DNA of 64,000 nt. It comes from Romboutsia hominis. Its GTDB lineage: Bacteria; Bacillota; Clostridia; Peptostreptococcales; Peptostreptococcaceae. The DNA is taken from NCBI RefSeq assembly GCF_900002575.1, contig NZ_LN650648.1, forward strand, positions 1,713,565 through 1,777,564, in the 5' to 3' direction. This document shows, piece after piece, positions 17,341 through 25,132 of this stretch. Each line of letters opens with the position of its first letter. The first letter of the stretch is position 1. The notes under the pieces are model-generated. The model saw only the letters and a list, made by a program, of their open reading frames with translations, made no database searches and was not told the origin of the DNA. Made by a program: the position numbers and the translations under genes.

Positions 17341-17925
17341 ATGATTTGTAAAAAATTTAATAGATGTAATAACTGTAATAATAGATGTAATTGTAATTGC
17401 ACGAATAATAATTGCAATCATCATTGGACAAATCCAAACCATATTTGCGGATGTAATAATGGAGGAGGTTCTAGACCAAAGGTTTGCCAAGATGAAATAA
17501 GAAGAACTAACAACTTGATAGATCAAATAGATAATAAAAATGAAGAAGCTATAGATAACTTAGAAAATGCCTTAGATAATTTTGATAATGTTAATTTATT
17601 AGCATTAAGAGATGATGTAGCTAACGCAAAATGTCAGCTTGATAAATTGACTAACTGCTTAATGGATATAATAGATAATTTAGGTGATGTTGTAGACGAA
17701 TTTAATGATGAAGCTATACCTAATCAAGTTCAAGGTATAAGAAATGTTTTAAAAGCTTTAGATGATCAAGATGATATAGCAGACTTAATAGAAGATTTAG
17801 AAGATGCTTTTGATGATACAGTAGACTGTTTTAGAGAAAATTGTAGAAGAAATTCAGATGACGATAATCATCATCATGATCATGATTGTCACTGTAAATG
17901 TGAGTGTAAAAAATGCAGAGATTAA
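17341..17925 (+). CDS. Cys/His-rich acidic protein of unknown function
   Basis: I do not recognise this protein. It has three parts. An N-terminal Cys/Asn-rich zone (about 1-50) has more than ten cysteines in CxxC-like spacing (CNNCNNRCNCNC). An acidic helical middle (about 52-165) has repeated Asp/Asn/Leu heptad-like pattern and two isolated Cys. The C-terminus is a His/Asp/Cys cluster (DDDNHHHDHDCHCKCECKKC). The ends look suited to metal binding or disulfide cross-linking, as in clostridial spore-surface proteins; that role is inference. It has no signal peptide. TTG 17335 is an alternative start, two codons earlier. It stands alone, with its own terminator. Confidence 0.8.
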   Translation: MICKKFNRCNNCNNRCNCNCTNNNCNHHWTNPNHICGCNNGGGSRPKVCQDEIRRTNNLIDQIDNKNEEAIDNLENALDNFDNVNLLALRDDVANAKCQLDKLTNCLMDIIDNLGDVVDEFNDEAIPNQVQGIRNVLKALDDQDDIADLIEDLEDAFDDTVDCFRENCRRNSDDDNHHHDHDCHCKCECKKCRD

Positions 17926-17927
17926 TA

Positions 17928-17963
17928 TAAAAAATCTAGCCCTAAATTAGGCTAGATTTTTTA
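17928..17963. terminator. Terminator between convergent genes
   Basis: The stem aaaaaatctagcc / ggctagatttttt lies between the Cys/His-rich gene and the DUF3298 gene and suits both directions. Confidence 0.9.
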
Positions 17964-18638
17964 TTTGTATATTAAGTATTTTTTATAATCTTTAAATTTC
18001 AATTTAAACTTTGGTATACCTACATAATATGGTGATATTTCATAAAGTGGGAAATATATAACTATTCCATCTTCATCTGTATAAAAACTTTGATCTTCAC
18101 TTATACCTTTAAATCCATAATCATCTTTAAAATATTTTTCAGGTTCTTTCATAATTTCTTCTCTTATAAAATCATTTATAAGCTTTTTATAATCTATACC
18201 TTCTCCAAATAAATCTTTAAGCTTTAAAATTTTACCTGTTAATAAATTATAATTGTAGCTTTCTAAGTAAGTCATTCCATGTGCTCCACCACTAAATTTA
18301 TATTTAGTCATAGGTATACTTATTATTCTATTTCTATCATAAGTTGCTTCGTAATTAATATATACTTCATATTTATACTTTACACATTCCTTACATTCTT
18401 TACTTATCTTAGTATCATACAGTTTCTTATACTCTTTTGCCTCTAGTTTTGTATTATTTTTAAAATCTAATACATCTTTATATATCTTATTGTTTATTTC
18501 GTTTATTATATATAAGTCAAATTTTTCTTGACAAATACATTCTTCTTTAAGTTTTATAATAGGATAATTTATATCATATATAAAAAATTCACTATCCCTA
18601 CTTATATTAATTTTAGATATATACAAGCAATTTTCCAT
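17961..18638 (-). CDS. DUF3298/DUF4163-domain protein (RsiV C-terminal-like)
   Basis: The 225-residue protein has the DUF4163 plus DUF3298 arrangement. The first half contains an acidic/Lys-rich beta region. The second half shows KFSGGAHGMTYLESYNYNLL, LKLKDLFGEG and a late FYTDEDGIVIYFPLYEISPYYVG, all characteristic of DUF3298. In other Firmicutes this pair forms the extracellular sensor of the anti-sigma factor RsiV, which binds lysozyme. Here no membrane segment or signal peptide is visible, so it is either cytoplasmic or exported in another way. No ECF sigma gene adjoins it. ATG 18638 follows AAAGAGGTG. Confidence 0.82.
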   Translation of the reverse strand: MENCLYISKINISRDSEFFIYDINYPIIKLKEECICQEKFDLYIINEINNKIYKDVLDFKNNTKLEAKEYKKLYDTKISKECKECVKYKYEVYINYEATYDRNRIISIPMTKYKFSGGAHGMTYLESYNYNLLTGKILKLKDLFGEGIDYKKLINDFIREEIMKEPEKYFKDDYGFKGISEDQSFYTDEDGIVIYFPLYEISPYYVGIPKFKLKFKDYKKYLIYK

Positions 18639-18731
18639 TTAATCACCTCTTTAAATTAACATCTATATACTTATATATATGACTTTATGTATTTGTATAA
18701 TATTAATTTAATTTAAATTGGTGTTAAAATT

Positions 18732-19580
18732 CTATATTAAATCATGAGCATATTCTTTTATCGGTGCTTTTATTAGTAATAATATAGCACCAATTATAAA
18801 TATCATAGCTATTAATACTTTTACTAATATATTTTGACAAGTAGTTATTATATGACCTAAATTTGACCAATAAGTCCATATATACTTTTCTACAAAACCA
18901 TACTTATCTTTATAAAATTCTATTAATAGATAAATTGTAGATAAAACTGGCATTCCTGCAAATAATAATAGAATAGTTACTTTTTTAAGCCTATAAACTA
19001 ATGCTCCTATAAAAAGACCTAGAGCACTAAATATAAAATTGTTTATAAATGTATTTATAATCATATCTAGTATAGATAATAATGTATCATCCCTAGTTGT
19101 ATATATTAATGATGTAGCCCAACTACCTCCTGTTATTTCTTCTTGAATTTTATTTAATACCTCACTTATTTCCCAAAATATAGATCTACTAATTATTGCT
19201 GCATCATATCCAGTAAATCCATTTAGTATTGTGCTTTCTAAAAACTCTACACCAACACCAATTACAGTAGATACAAAGCACAAGCAAAGGATATATAAAA
19301 TCATACTTTTTAAATAACTTTTTCTATCACCTTTTATGCTTATAGCAATACTAAAGTCCTTTTGTAAAATACAAATTGAACATATAAACATCACAAGTCC
19401 TAATATATAGTAGGTTTCACTTCTAAATATTAAAAAATTATCTTCTATTGTATAATTTTTAGTGTATATAGCACCTATTAAATTCATTCCATCTATTCCA
19501 ATAATTAATAGTAAAAGAATAAACATGTATATATATGTATTTTTATTTAACATCTTTAAGTATGGTTTTAATTCTTTCAT
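18732..19580 (-). CDS. ABC transporter membrane subunit (GntR-ABC operon)
   Basis: The 282-residue protein has about six to seven hydrophobic helices and no ATPase motifs. Its stop is at 18732 and its ATG overlaps the stop of the upstream ATPase gene (translational coupling). It is the membrane half of a small ABC exporter of the YtrA-regulated type. The large loop between about residues 120 and 165 lies between the third and fourth helices. The substrate is unknown; homologous operons in Firmicutes respond to cell-wall-active compounds. Confidence 0.85.
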   Translation of the reverse strand: MKELKPYLKMLNKNTYIYMFILLLLIIGIDGMNLIGAIYTKNYTIEDNFLIFRSETYYILGLVMFICSICILQKDFSIAISIKGDRKSYLKSMILYILCLCFVSTVIGVGVEFLESTILNGFTGYDAAIISRSIFWEISEVLNKIQEEITGGSWATSLIYTTRDDTLLSILDMIINTFINNFIFSALGLFIGALVYRLKKVTILLLFAGMPVLSTIYLLIEFYKDKYGFVEKYIWTYWSNLGHIITTCQNILVKVLIAMIFIIGAILLLIKAPIKEYAHDLI

Positions 19581-20455
19581 TATTTTATCTCCTCTTTAGA
19601 AATACTTATAAACATATCCTGAAGGCTCATTGCCTCTATATCTAAACTTAACTCTTTAATTTTGTTTAATTCCTCTTTACTTAACTTTTCATAATATGCA
19701 TAAGTTTCATTATTTCTAAAGGTTTTAATAGGCTTTTTATTTTTAACTATGTCTAACTTATTTAGATCTTCTTTGTTTCCACTAATATATACTGAGTTCT
19801 CCTTTAAATTTTCTATACTATCATAAAAAACTACTTTTTTATTATTTATTATTACTACCTCTTCCAATAGATTTTCAACTTCATCTATTAAATGTGTTGC
19901 TATTATTATAGTTTTAGGGTAATTTATATAATTATCTAGTAATAAATCATAAAACTCTACTCTATTTAATGCATCAAGGCCTATAGTTGGTTCATCAAAT
20001 ATTACTATATCGGCATTAGAACATATTCCGATTATATTAAATACTAATGTTTTTAATCCTCTTGACAGATTTTTGTACCTCTTTTTTGTATCTATATTAA
20101 ATTTTTTACAAAGCTTATGTTGAAGTTTTTTATCGTAGTTTTTGTAAAAATATAAATATATATCAAATATGTCTTTTATCTTGGCATCTTCATTTAAATA
20201 TTCTTTTTCTCTAACTATACATATATTTTCTAATATACTTGGATTTTTTCTTGCCTCTACCCCCTTTATATATATTTTACCCTCTTTTGATAATAGTTGA
20301 TTAGTTATTATATTTAAAAGTGTAGTTTTCCCTGCCCCATTTTTACCTAAAAGACCATATATTTTATTTTCATGAAAATCTATATTTATATCGTCTAATA
20401 TTTTTTGATTTTTGAAACTATAACTTAAATTCTCTACTTTAACCCCTATATTCAT
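19580..20455 (-). CDS. ABC transporter ATP-binding protein (GntR-ABC operon)
   Basis: The 291-residue ATPase shows Walker A GLLGKNGAGKTTLLN (about 34-48), the signature NLSRGLKTLVF, Walker B ADIVIFDEPTIGLD and the switch ATHLIDEVENLL. The C-terminal extension (about 215-291) is typical of drug or peptide exporters of this class. The signature reads LSRGLKT where canonical ATPases have LSGGQ, as often seen in this family. It lies directly after the GntR regulator and overlaps the membrane gene by one base. Confidence 0.93.
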   Translation of the reverse strand: MNIGVKVENLSYSFKNQKILDDINIDFHENKIYGLLGKNGAGKTTLLNIITNQLLSKEGKIYIKGVEARKNPSILENICIVREKEYLNEDAKIKDIFDIYLYFYKNYDKKLQHKLCKKFNIDTKKRYKNLSRGLKTLVFNIIGICSNADIVIFDEPTIGLDALNRVEFYDLLLDNYINYPKTIIIATHLIDEVENLLEEVVIINNKKVVFYDSIENLKENSVYISGNKEDLNKLDIVKNKKPIKTFRNNETYAYYEKLSKEELNKIKELSLDIEAMSLQDMFISISKEEIK

Positions 20456-20827
20456 TTACTCCACCTCTTTGTAACATTTAATCATATCTATTAATTCTTG
20501 TTTTTCTATTTGAAGTTTTTTAGCTTCTATCAATAATTCCCTTATAAAGATATTCTTAAAGTTTTCTTTTCTAAAATTTCTTATAATTTCTTTAGCACCC
20601 TCATTTACAAACATACCAATTCCTCGTTTTTTATAAACTACATCTTTATCTACCAACGTATTTATCCCCTTTAATACTGTTGCTGGGTTGATTTTATAAA
20701 GCTTTGATATTTCAGTAGTTGATGGTATTTGTTCATGTTCTTTTATTTCATCTATTAGTATTTCATCTTCTATAGCTTTTGCTATTTGAATAAATATTGG
20801 TTCTTCTTCATTTAGTGTAAGCTTCAT
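20456..20827 (-). CDS. GntR-family regulator, YtrA type
   Basis: The 123-residue protein has a winged helix (about 10-75) with the GntR features FIQIAKAIEDEI, IPSTTEISKLYKINPATVLKG and a VYKKRGIGMFV wing, followed by a short helical tail for dimerisation. This short tail defines the YtrA subgroup, which controls ABC operons such as the two genes that follow. ATG 20827 has AAGGAGG 5 bases upstream. A perfect palindrome between promoter and start codon is the likely operator, so autorepression is expected. Confidence 0.92.
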   Translation of the reverse strand: MKLTLNEEEPIFIQIAKAIEDEILIDEIKEHEQIPSTTEISKLYKINPATVLKGINTLVDKDVVYKKRGIGMFVNEGAKEIIRNFRKENFKNIFIRELLIEAKKLQIEKQELIDMIKCYKEVE

Positions 20828-20846
20828 GCAACCTCCTTACCTAAAT

Positions 20847-20911
20847 GGTTAGTTAATATAGTAACTAACCTATTTTTTAAAAATGATAATACATTTTATA
20901 CTAAATAGCAA
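20847..20911 (-). promoter_or_regulatory. Promoter and palindromic operator of the GntR-ABC operon
   Basis: On the minus strand: -35 TTGCTA (20911-20906), a 17-base spacer, and -10 TATCAT (20888-20883). Just downstream of the expected start lies a perfect palindrome with 9-base arms GGTTAGTTA / TAACTAACC and a 6-base spacer (20870-20847). The position fits a GntR repressor blocking transcription. Confidence 0.75.
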
Positions 20912-21008
20912 GTTAATTTTATTATTTGATAATTATTTTTAAAATATATTTAAATGTTAATGACAATGGGTAATAATAATTACTATAATTAAAATATAGG
21001 AGGATGTT

Positions 21009-21425
21009 ATGAGTTTTAAAAGAATAAACAGCTTATGCATTACAAATAATGAGAGAAGTTTTGTTATAGTTTATAACTTTAATGCAAAAGATACTTTAAT
21101 GATTAAAAACATATTAAAATTATTAGGAATAAAAGATGTTTGCACTTTAAATAAAGATAATGCAAACTCTAAAATAGAGGACATAATAAAAGGTAATATA
21201 GATGACACTTGTGTCCAAGGTATAAATCAAAGGGCTGTTATATTTAATAATATAGCACATACTAAGATAAGTGGATTTTCTGATAACTTAAGAAAATTTA
21301 AAATAAATAGACCTTTAATGGCTGTAGTTACAGAGGACAATATTTCCTGGTCATTAAATACTTTAATAAACAATTTAATTAATGAAAGAAATGCAATAAA
21401 TAGTGGCAATACTTTAAATCACTAA
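21009..21425 (+). CDS. DUF3783-domain protein
   Basis: The 138-residue cytoplasmic protein matches DUF3783 in its C-terminal half: RAVIFNNIAHTKISGF, then RPLMAVVTEDNISWSLNTLINNLINER. The N-terminal half resembles a small alpha/beta domain (SFVIVYNFNAKDTLMIKNILKLLG). The function is not known; in clostridia such genes stand alone, as here. AGGAGG lies about 6 bases before ATG 21009. It is divergent from the GntR operon, about 100 bases from that promoter. Confidence 0.82.
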   Translation: MSFKRINSLCITNNERSFVIVYNFNAKDTLMIKNILKLLGIKDVCTLNKDNANSKIEDIIKGNIDDTCVQGINQRAVIFNNIAHTKISGFSDNLRKFKINRPLMAVVTEDNISWSLNTLINNLINERNAINSGNTLNH

Positions 21426-21568
21426 TTTATATCTGCATTTTTTCCTAAATATTATCAATATTTAGATGTTTTATTGATTATTTTGTGCTATGATTTAAGT
21501 AAATAAACTAACTTTGATTATAAAAGAAAATATAGACCTTTGTTATTTATTTAAGTTATATATTATCT

Positions 21569-21601
21569 AAAAAAATAAGTAGGAGGTATCTCCTACTTAT
21601 A
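21569..21601 (-). terminator. Terminator after the sigma factor gene
   Basis: An 11-bp stem ataagtaggag / ctcctacttat with a 4-base loop is followed by seven T on the minus strand, directly after the sigma factor stop. Confidence 0.92.
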
Positions 21602-22486
21602 CTAATAAAAATATTTCAGTTGTTTAATTCTACTTGGGTGTCTTAACTTTCTTATGGCCTTAGCTTCGATTTGTCTAATTCTTTCTCTAGTTACACCAAA
21701 AACTTTACCTATTTCTTCTAAAGTTTTTGGTATGTCATCATCAAGACCAAATCTCATTCTAAGTACTCTTTGTTCTTGTTCAGTAAGACCTGTTAATAGT
21801 TCTTCTATCTTTTCTCTTAGGTTATTTTTTTCAACCTCATGCATAACTACATCGCCAAAATTAGCATCCGATGGTATAAATTCAACTAAACTACTATCTT
21901 CATCTTCTTTTATAGGTGTATCTAGTGATACTACATTTTTATCCCTTTTTAGTATATCTATCACTTTTTCAACTTCTAACTCACATATTTCTGCCAATTC
22001 TTCAATTTTTGGATCTCTTTGTAATATGTTTGCAAGTTCTTGCTTTTTTCTTTTTACAAAATTTATTCTTTGATGAAGATGTACCGGTATTCTAATAGTA
22101 TTTTCACAGTCATCTATGTACCTTGTTATACTTTGCTTGATCCACCAAGTAGCATAAGTACTAAATTTATATCCCTTTGTATAGTCATATTTTTCAACAG
22201 CTTTAATTAAACCAATATTTCCAGCTTGAATTAGGTCTAGCATATCTACATTTTCTTTTCTATATTTTTTTGCTATACTAACAACTAATCTGTAATTTGC
22301 ATTAATAAATTTTTCCTTAGCTTCTAATGAAGAGTTAGTTATTTCCTTAGCAAGTTCTACTTCTTCACCTGCAGATAGCATTTTGTACTCCTCTATTTCC
22401 TTTAAGTACATTTTCATTGCATTTGATCCACCTGATGAGTCTGAATAAATATAATTTTCGTAAGTGTTTTCAGTTTTAGCCCCCAT
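21602..22486 (-). CDS. RNA polymerase sigma-70 factor, primary/group 2 type (RpoD-like)
   Basis: The 294-residue protein contains regions 1.2 ([15 protein letters not shown]), 2.1-2.4 ([20 protein letters not shown]... [19 protein letters not shown]), 3 and 4 ([18 protein letters not shown] and the helix-turn-helix [19 protein letters not shown]). Region 1.1 is absent, which makes it shorter than the usual SigA (about 360-380 residues). With the full set of core-binding and -10/-35 recognition residues it is either an alternative primary-type (group 2) factor or the housekeeping factor itself. It stands alone, away from dnaG, which argues for group 2. ATG 22486 follows AAAAGGGG. Confidence 0.9.
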   Translation of the reverse strand: MGAKTENTYENYIYSDSSGGSNAMKMYLKEIEEYKMLSAGEEVELAKEITNSSLEAKEKFINANYRLVVSIAKKYRKENVDMLDLIQAGNIGLIKAVEKYDYTKGYKFSTYATWWIKQSITRYIDDCENTIRIPVHLHQRINFVKRKKQELANILQRDPKIEELAEICELEVEKVIDILKRDKNVVSLDTPIKEDEDSSLVEFIPSDANFGDVVMHEVEKNNLREKIEELLTGLTEQEQRVLRMRFGLDDDIPKTLEEIGKVFGVTRERIRQIEAKAIRKLRHPSRIKQLKYFY

Positions 22487-22904
22487 AATCTAACCCCTTT
22501 TGCATATAGTTCAGTAATTAATATATTAAATTACCTTTACCTAATTTTATAATATGATTACTAATATTAAAAAATTCCTTTTAAGATACTTTTATAGCAC
22601 ATAAAAAATTATAATTCTTTAAATAATTTAATATATAATTTTATCCATGTACTTTAAAAGATTCCTCCTTTAATTATATTTGATAAAAGACATGCTTATA
22701 TCTTTTAGTCAATAGATTTATTATTCTACTATTCTCTCTTACTTACCAAATTTCCTTCTTTTTTTTATTTTTTTTTAATTTTTTTGAATATATCAAATAA
22801 ATTACTAAGCTATCTAAAATTTATATATGATTTTAAATTAAGTAAAGCTTTAGTTCTTATTCAAAGTAAAGTTAAATAATTATTATAAAAATTTATTTCA
22901 AAAA
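22487..22904. other. Gene-free AT-rich region upstream of the sigma factor
   Basis: No open frame with a plausible ribosome binding site is seen on either strand. It probably holds the sigma gene's promoter and long leader. Confidence 0.4.
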
Positions 22905-22906
22905 GA

Positions 22907-23022
22907 AAAAAAAGACTGCTTTATAGCAATCTTTTTTTCCCGAACGACTTTAATAAGTCCCCTATTAATAAATCCTTAGCGTTTGCCCCAACACTTGCGG
23001 TTTTATAGTTATTTTTTAACTA
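22907..23022 (-). ncRNA. Candidate orphan small RNA, about 115 nt, unknown family
   Basis: A consensus-like minus-strand promoter begins just upstream. The RNA would start with a perfect 7-bp hairpin (ATAGTTA / TAACTAT). A GC-richer middle follows that can fold: GUGUU-GGGGCA-AACGC is one hairpin, GACUU-AUUA-AAGUC another, and CCG near the start may pair with CGG before the terminator. It ends in a terminator (AAGATTGCT / AGCAGTCTT plus T8). No coding frame or ribosome binding site is present, and the next gene is 400 bases away. It matches no riboswitch class I can recall. Confidence 0.55.
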
Positions 23023-23026
23023 TTTA

Positions 23027-23055
23027 ATAATACCATCATTAAAAAATCTAGTCAA
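23027..23055 (-). promoter_or_regulatory. SigA-type promoter of the orphan small RNA
   Basis: On the minus strand: -35 TTGACT (23055-23050), a spacer of exactly 17 bases, and -10 TATTAT (23032-23027). Confidence 0.75.
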
Positions 23056-23131
23056 GCAAATATACATTCTACTTACTTAAAGAGTTTTATTTAATAAGTT
23101 TTTAGTTTTATTAGCTTAATATATTTGTAAT

Positions 23132-23162
23132 AAAAAATCCTCTTAAGTAAGAGGATTTTTTG
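23132..23162 (-). terminator. Terminator after the HsdR_N-like gene
   Basis: The stem aaaaaatcctctt / aagaggatttttt lies 20 bases past the stop of the minus-strand gene. Confidence 0.88.
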
Positions 23163-23182
23163 TACTTATATATGTATGTTTA

Positions 23183-23686
23183 TTAGTGTTTACAACCACA
23201 ATCATCTCCACAGCCACATTCATGACCTTCTTCATGAGAACAACCGCATCCTTCGTGATTATGAGCCTCTTCATGTTTTTTAGCTATTTCTTCCATTTCA
23301 AAGAATTCTTTAACCATTTGTTCATATGTTGGAAGTGAAGCTTCTGTGTCATACTCTTCTCCAGTCCAATCAGCATACATCATAGAATCTCCATTAGTTA
23401 ATACTAATCTTCCTGCCATAGTCATATTGTCAACATCTTCTAAGAAATCTATTTGCTTTTGAACTACTTCACCTTCTAGTTCTATATCTTCATCCATACA
23501 AGTTACTATCATAACTGGTGCATAGTAATCTTCTTCATCTTTAACGTTAACTACTATATCTAATGTTCCTTCTGCTCCTTCTTCAAATTCAGCTAAAGGT
23601 ACATCTGTATCTATCATATCATGTGGAACTAATAAATCTTCCATTAAATATTTTATAACTCTTTCTTTTACTAATTGTTTTGACAT
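23183..23686 (-). CDS. HsdR_N-like domain protein with Cys/His metal-binding tail
   Basis: I chose ATG 23686 because AAAGGAGATATTAAC precedes it; the open frame extends upstream to 23749 without a site. The first 130 residues resemble the small type I restriction HsdR_N-like nuclease fold: RVIKYLMEDLLVPHDMIDTD, then GTLDIVVNVKDEEDYYAPVMIVTC (the D-x(n)-ExK region here reads VMIVTCMDED, so the catalytic Lys is not evident), and KQIDFLEDVDNMTMAGRLVLTNG. The tail after about 140 is rich in Cys, His and Gly (CGCSHEEGHECGCGDDCGCKH) and likely binds metal. No restriction or modification partner is nearby. It is a single gene of unknown role. Confidence 0.75.
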   Translation of the reverse strand: MSKQLVKERVIKYLMEDLLVPHDMIDTDVPLAEFEEGAEGTLDIVVNVKDEEDYYAPVMIVTCMDEDIELEGEVVQKQIDFLEDVDNMTMAGRLVLTNGDSMMYADWTGEEYDTEASLPTYEQMVKEFFEMEEIAKKHEEAHNHEGCGCSHEEGHECGCGDDCGCKH

Positions 23687-23987
23687 GTTAATATCTCCTT
23701 TCTTATTAAAGCTTTTATAGTAAAACTTTACCTTTTTATAGTATACCACATTTGTTTATTTTTCAATCTTTAATAGCTAAAATTTCACTTACATTATAAA
23801 TTTATAATGTCTTTCCTTCAAGATTTTATCTATATTTCAACATCTTTAGATAATCATTTACATATCTTTACAGTATATTTTTTGTTATTTTGTATGTTAT
23901 TATTATTCACGAGGGGATCCCCCCTAATCTAAAGGTTACAAATCAGTAACATTTTAAAAATATTCAATCAAAGAGGTGTATTATTTT

Positions 23988-24926
23988 ATGAAATTAAATA
24001 AAAAGATAAAAACTTTATTAGCTTTAGGTGTAATAAGTGTTACAACTGCATCTTCAATAATCCCAGTTAATGCTTTATCTAAAGATACTATTAAATCTAA
24101 TTGTGAGAAAAAATCTATATATGTATGTATAAATGGAGTTGACTTTAAACTTCCATTAGACGTACTATGTCCTATAAAAGCAAATGTACCTAAATTTTCA
24201 TTTGATTTAAAAAATAACTCTGTAACAACTTTAAATCCTGATAAAAATTCTGAAGCATGTAAAAAACCTTCTACTTCTAACAATAATACTAATGTAGATA
24301 ATAAACCTTCTACTCCTAACAATAGTACTAATGTAGATAATAAACCTTCTACTCCTAATAATAATACTAATGTAGATAGTAAACCTTCTACTCCTAACAA
24401 TAACACTAATGTAGATAATAAACCTTCTACTCCTAGCAATAACACTAATGTAGATAATAAACCTTCTACTCCTAGCAATAACACTAATGTAGATAATAAA
24501 CCTTCTACTCCTGACAACTCAACTGCTCAAAGTGGTAATTTCTCATCTTATCAAAGAGAAATTGTAAATATAGTAAATGCTGAAAGAAGTAAAAGAGGTT
24601 TAGCTCCACTTACACTTGATAGCTCATTATCAAATGTTGCTACTAAAAAATCACAAGATATGATAAATAGAGGATATTTTGATCATAATTCACCAACTTA
24701 CGGTTCTCCATTTGATATGATGAAGCAATTTGGTATAAGCTACAAAGCTGCTGGAGAAAACATCGCTATGGGACAAAAAGATCCACAAGATGTTATGAAT
24801 TCATGGATGAACTCAGATGGCCACAGAAAAAATATATTAAGTCCTAACTTTACTCATATAGGTGTTGGTATTGCCAAAGCTAGTAATGGACAACTTTACT
24901 GGACACAAATGTTTATCGGAAAATAA
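23988..24926 (+). CDS. Secreted CAP-domain (YkwD-like) protein with Pro/Thr/Asn repeats
   Basis: The layout is a signal peptide (about 1-31, cut after VNA), a unique region (about 35-90), six and a half tandem repeats of KPSTPNNNTNVDN (about 93-177), and a C-terminal CAP domain (about 185-312). CAP motifs are visible: IVNIVNAERSKRGLAPLTLD, YFDHNSP, AAGENIAMGQ, SWMNSDGHRKNILSPNFTHIGVG and YWTQMFIG. Bacterial CAP proteins are exported to the envelope or medium; their chemistry is unsettled. The repeats look like a flexible cell-wall-spanning linker. No sortase or choline-binding motif is seen. ATG 23988 follows AGAGGTG at about 11 bases. Confidence 0.92.
   Translation: MKLNKKIKTLLALGVISVTTASSIIPVNALSKDTIKSNCEKKSIYVCINGVDFKLPLDVLCPIKANVPKFSFDLKNNSVTTLNPDKNSEACKKPSTSNNNTNVDNKPSTPNNSTNVDNKPSTPNNNTNVDSKPSTPNNNTNVDNKPSTPSNNTNVDNKPSTPSNNTNVDNKPSTPDNSTAQSGNFSSYQREIVNIVNAERSKRGLAPLTLDSSLSNVATKKSQDMINRGYFDHNSPTYGSPFDMMKQFGISYKAAGENIAMGQKDPQDVMNSWMNSDGHRKNILSPNFTHIGVGIAKASNGQLYWTQMFIGK
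24264..24518 (+). repeat. Tandem 39-bp coding repeats (6.5 copies)
   Basis: Six full units of 39 bases encode KPST(S/P)(N/S)N(N/S)TNVD(N/S), followed by a partial seventh (KPSTPDN). Units differ by a few bases, and the last two full copies are nearly identical, which points to recent slippage or recombination. Copy number may vary between strains without breaking the frame. Confidence 0.92.
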
Positions 24927-24935
24927 TAAATCAAA

Positions 24936-24971
24936 TAAAAAGGTAGTCATAAAAAATGACTACCTTTTTAT
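24936..24971 (+). terminator. Terminator after the CAP protein gene
   Basis: The stem aaaaaggtagtcat / atgactaccttttt lies 10 bases after the stop codon. Confidence 0.9.
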
Positions 24972-25132
24972 TTTGCTTAATTTATATACTAAATTTTTAT
25001 CAAACAGAAATCATACTATTTATTAAGATTTTATTACAATCTTGTAATCCACTTTATACTAAAAATAGTTTATAGTATACTATATTGGAAATGTATTATG
25101 GTTAACTTTAAAAGTTGAAAGGAATGAAATTT

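Noticed and set aside
22907-23022. Known riboswitch (c-di-GMP-I, preQ1, SAM, T-box, others)
   Set aside because: The short similarity to GGGCAAAC of c-di-GMP-I is not followed by the rest of its consensus, and no downstream gene is positioned for control.
23981-24517. Antisense open frame of repeated LLSTLVLLLGVEG units
   Set aside because: It is the mirror image of the coding repeat on the other strand, without a ribosome binding site.
24264-24518. Regular repeats as a CRISPR array
   Set aside because: The 39-base units are in frame, contiguous without spacers, and encode a Pro/Thr/Asn linker within a secreted protein.
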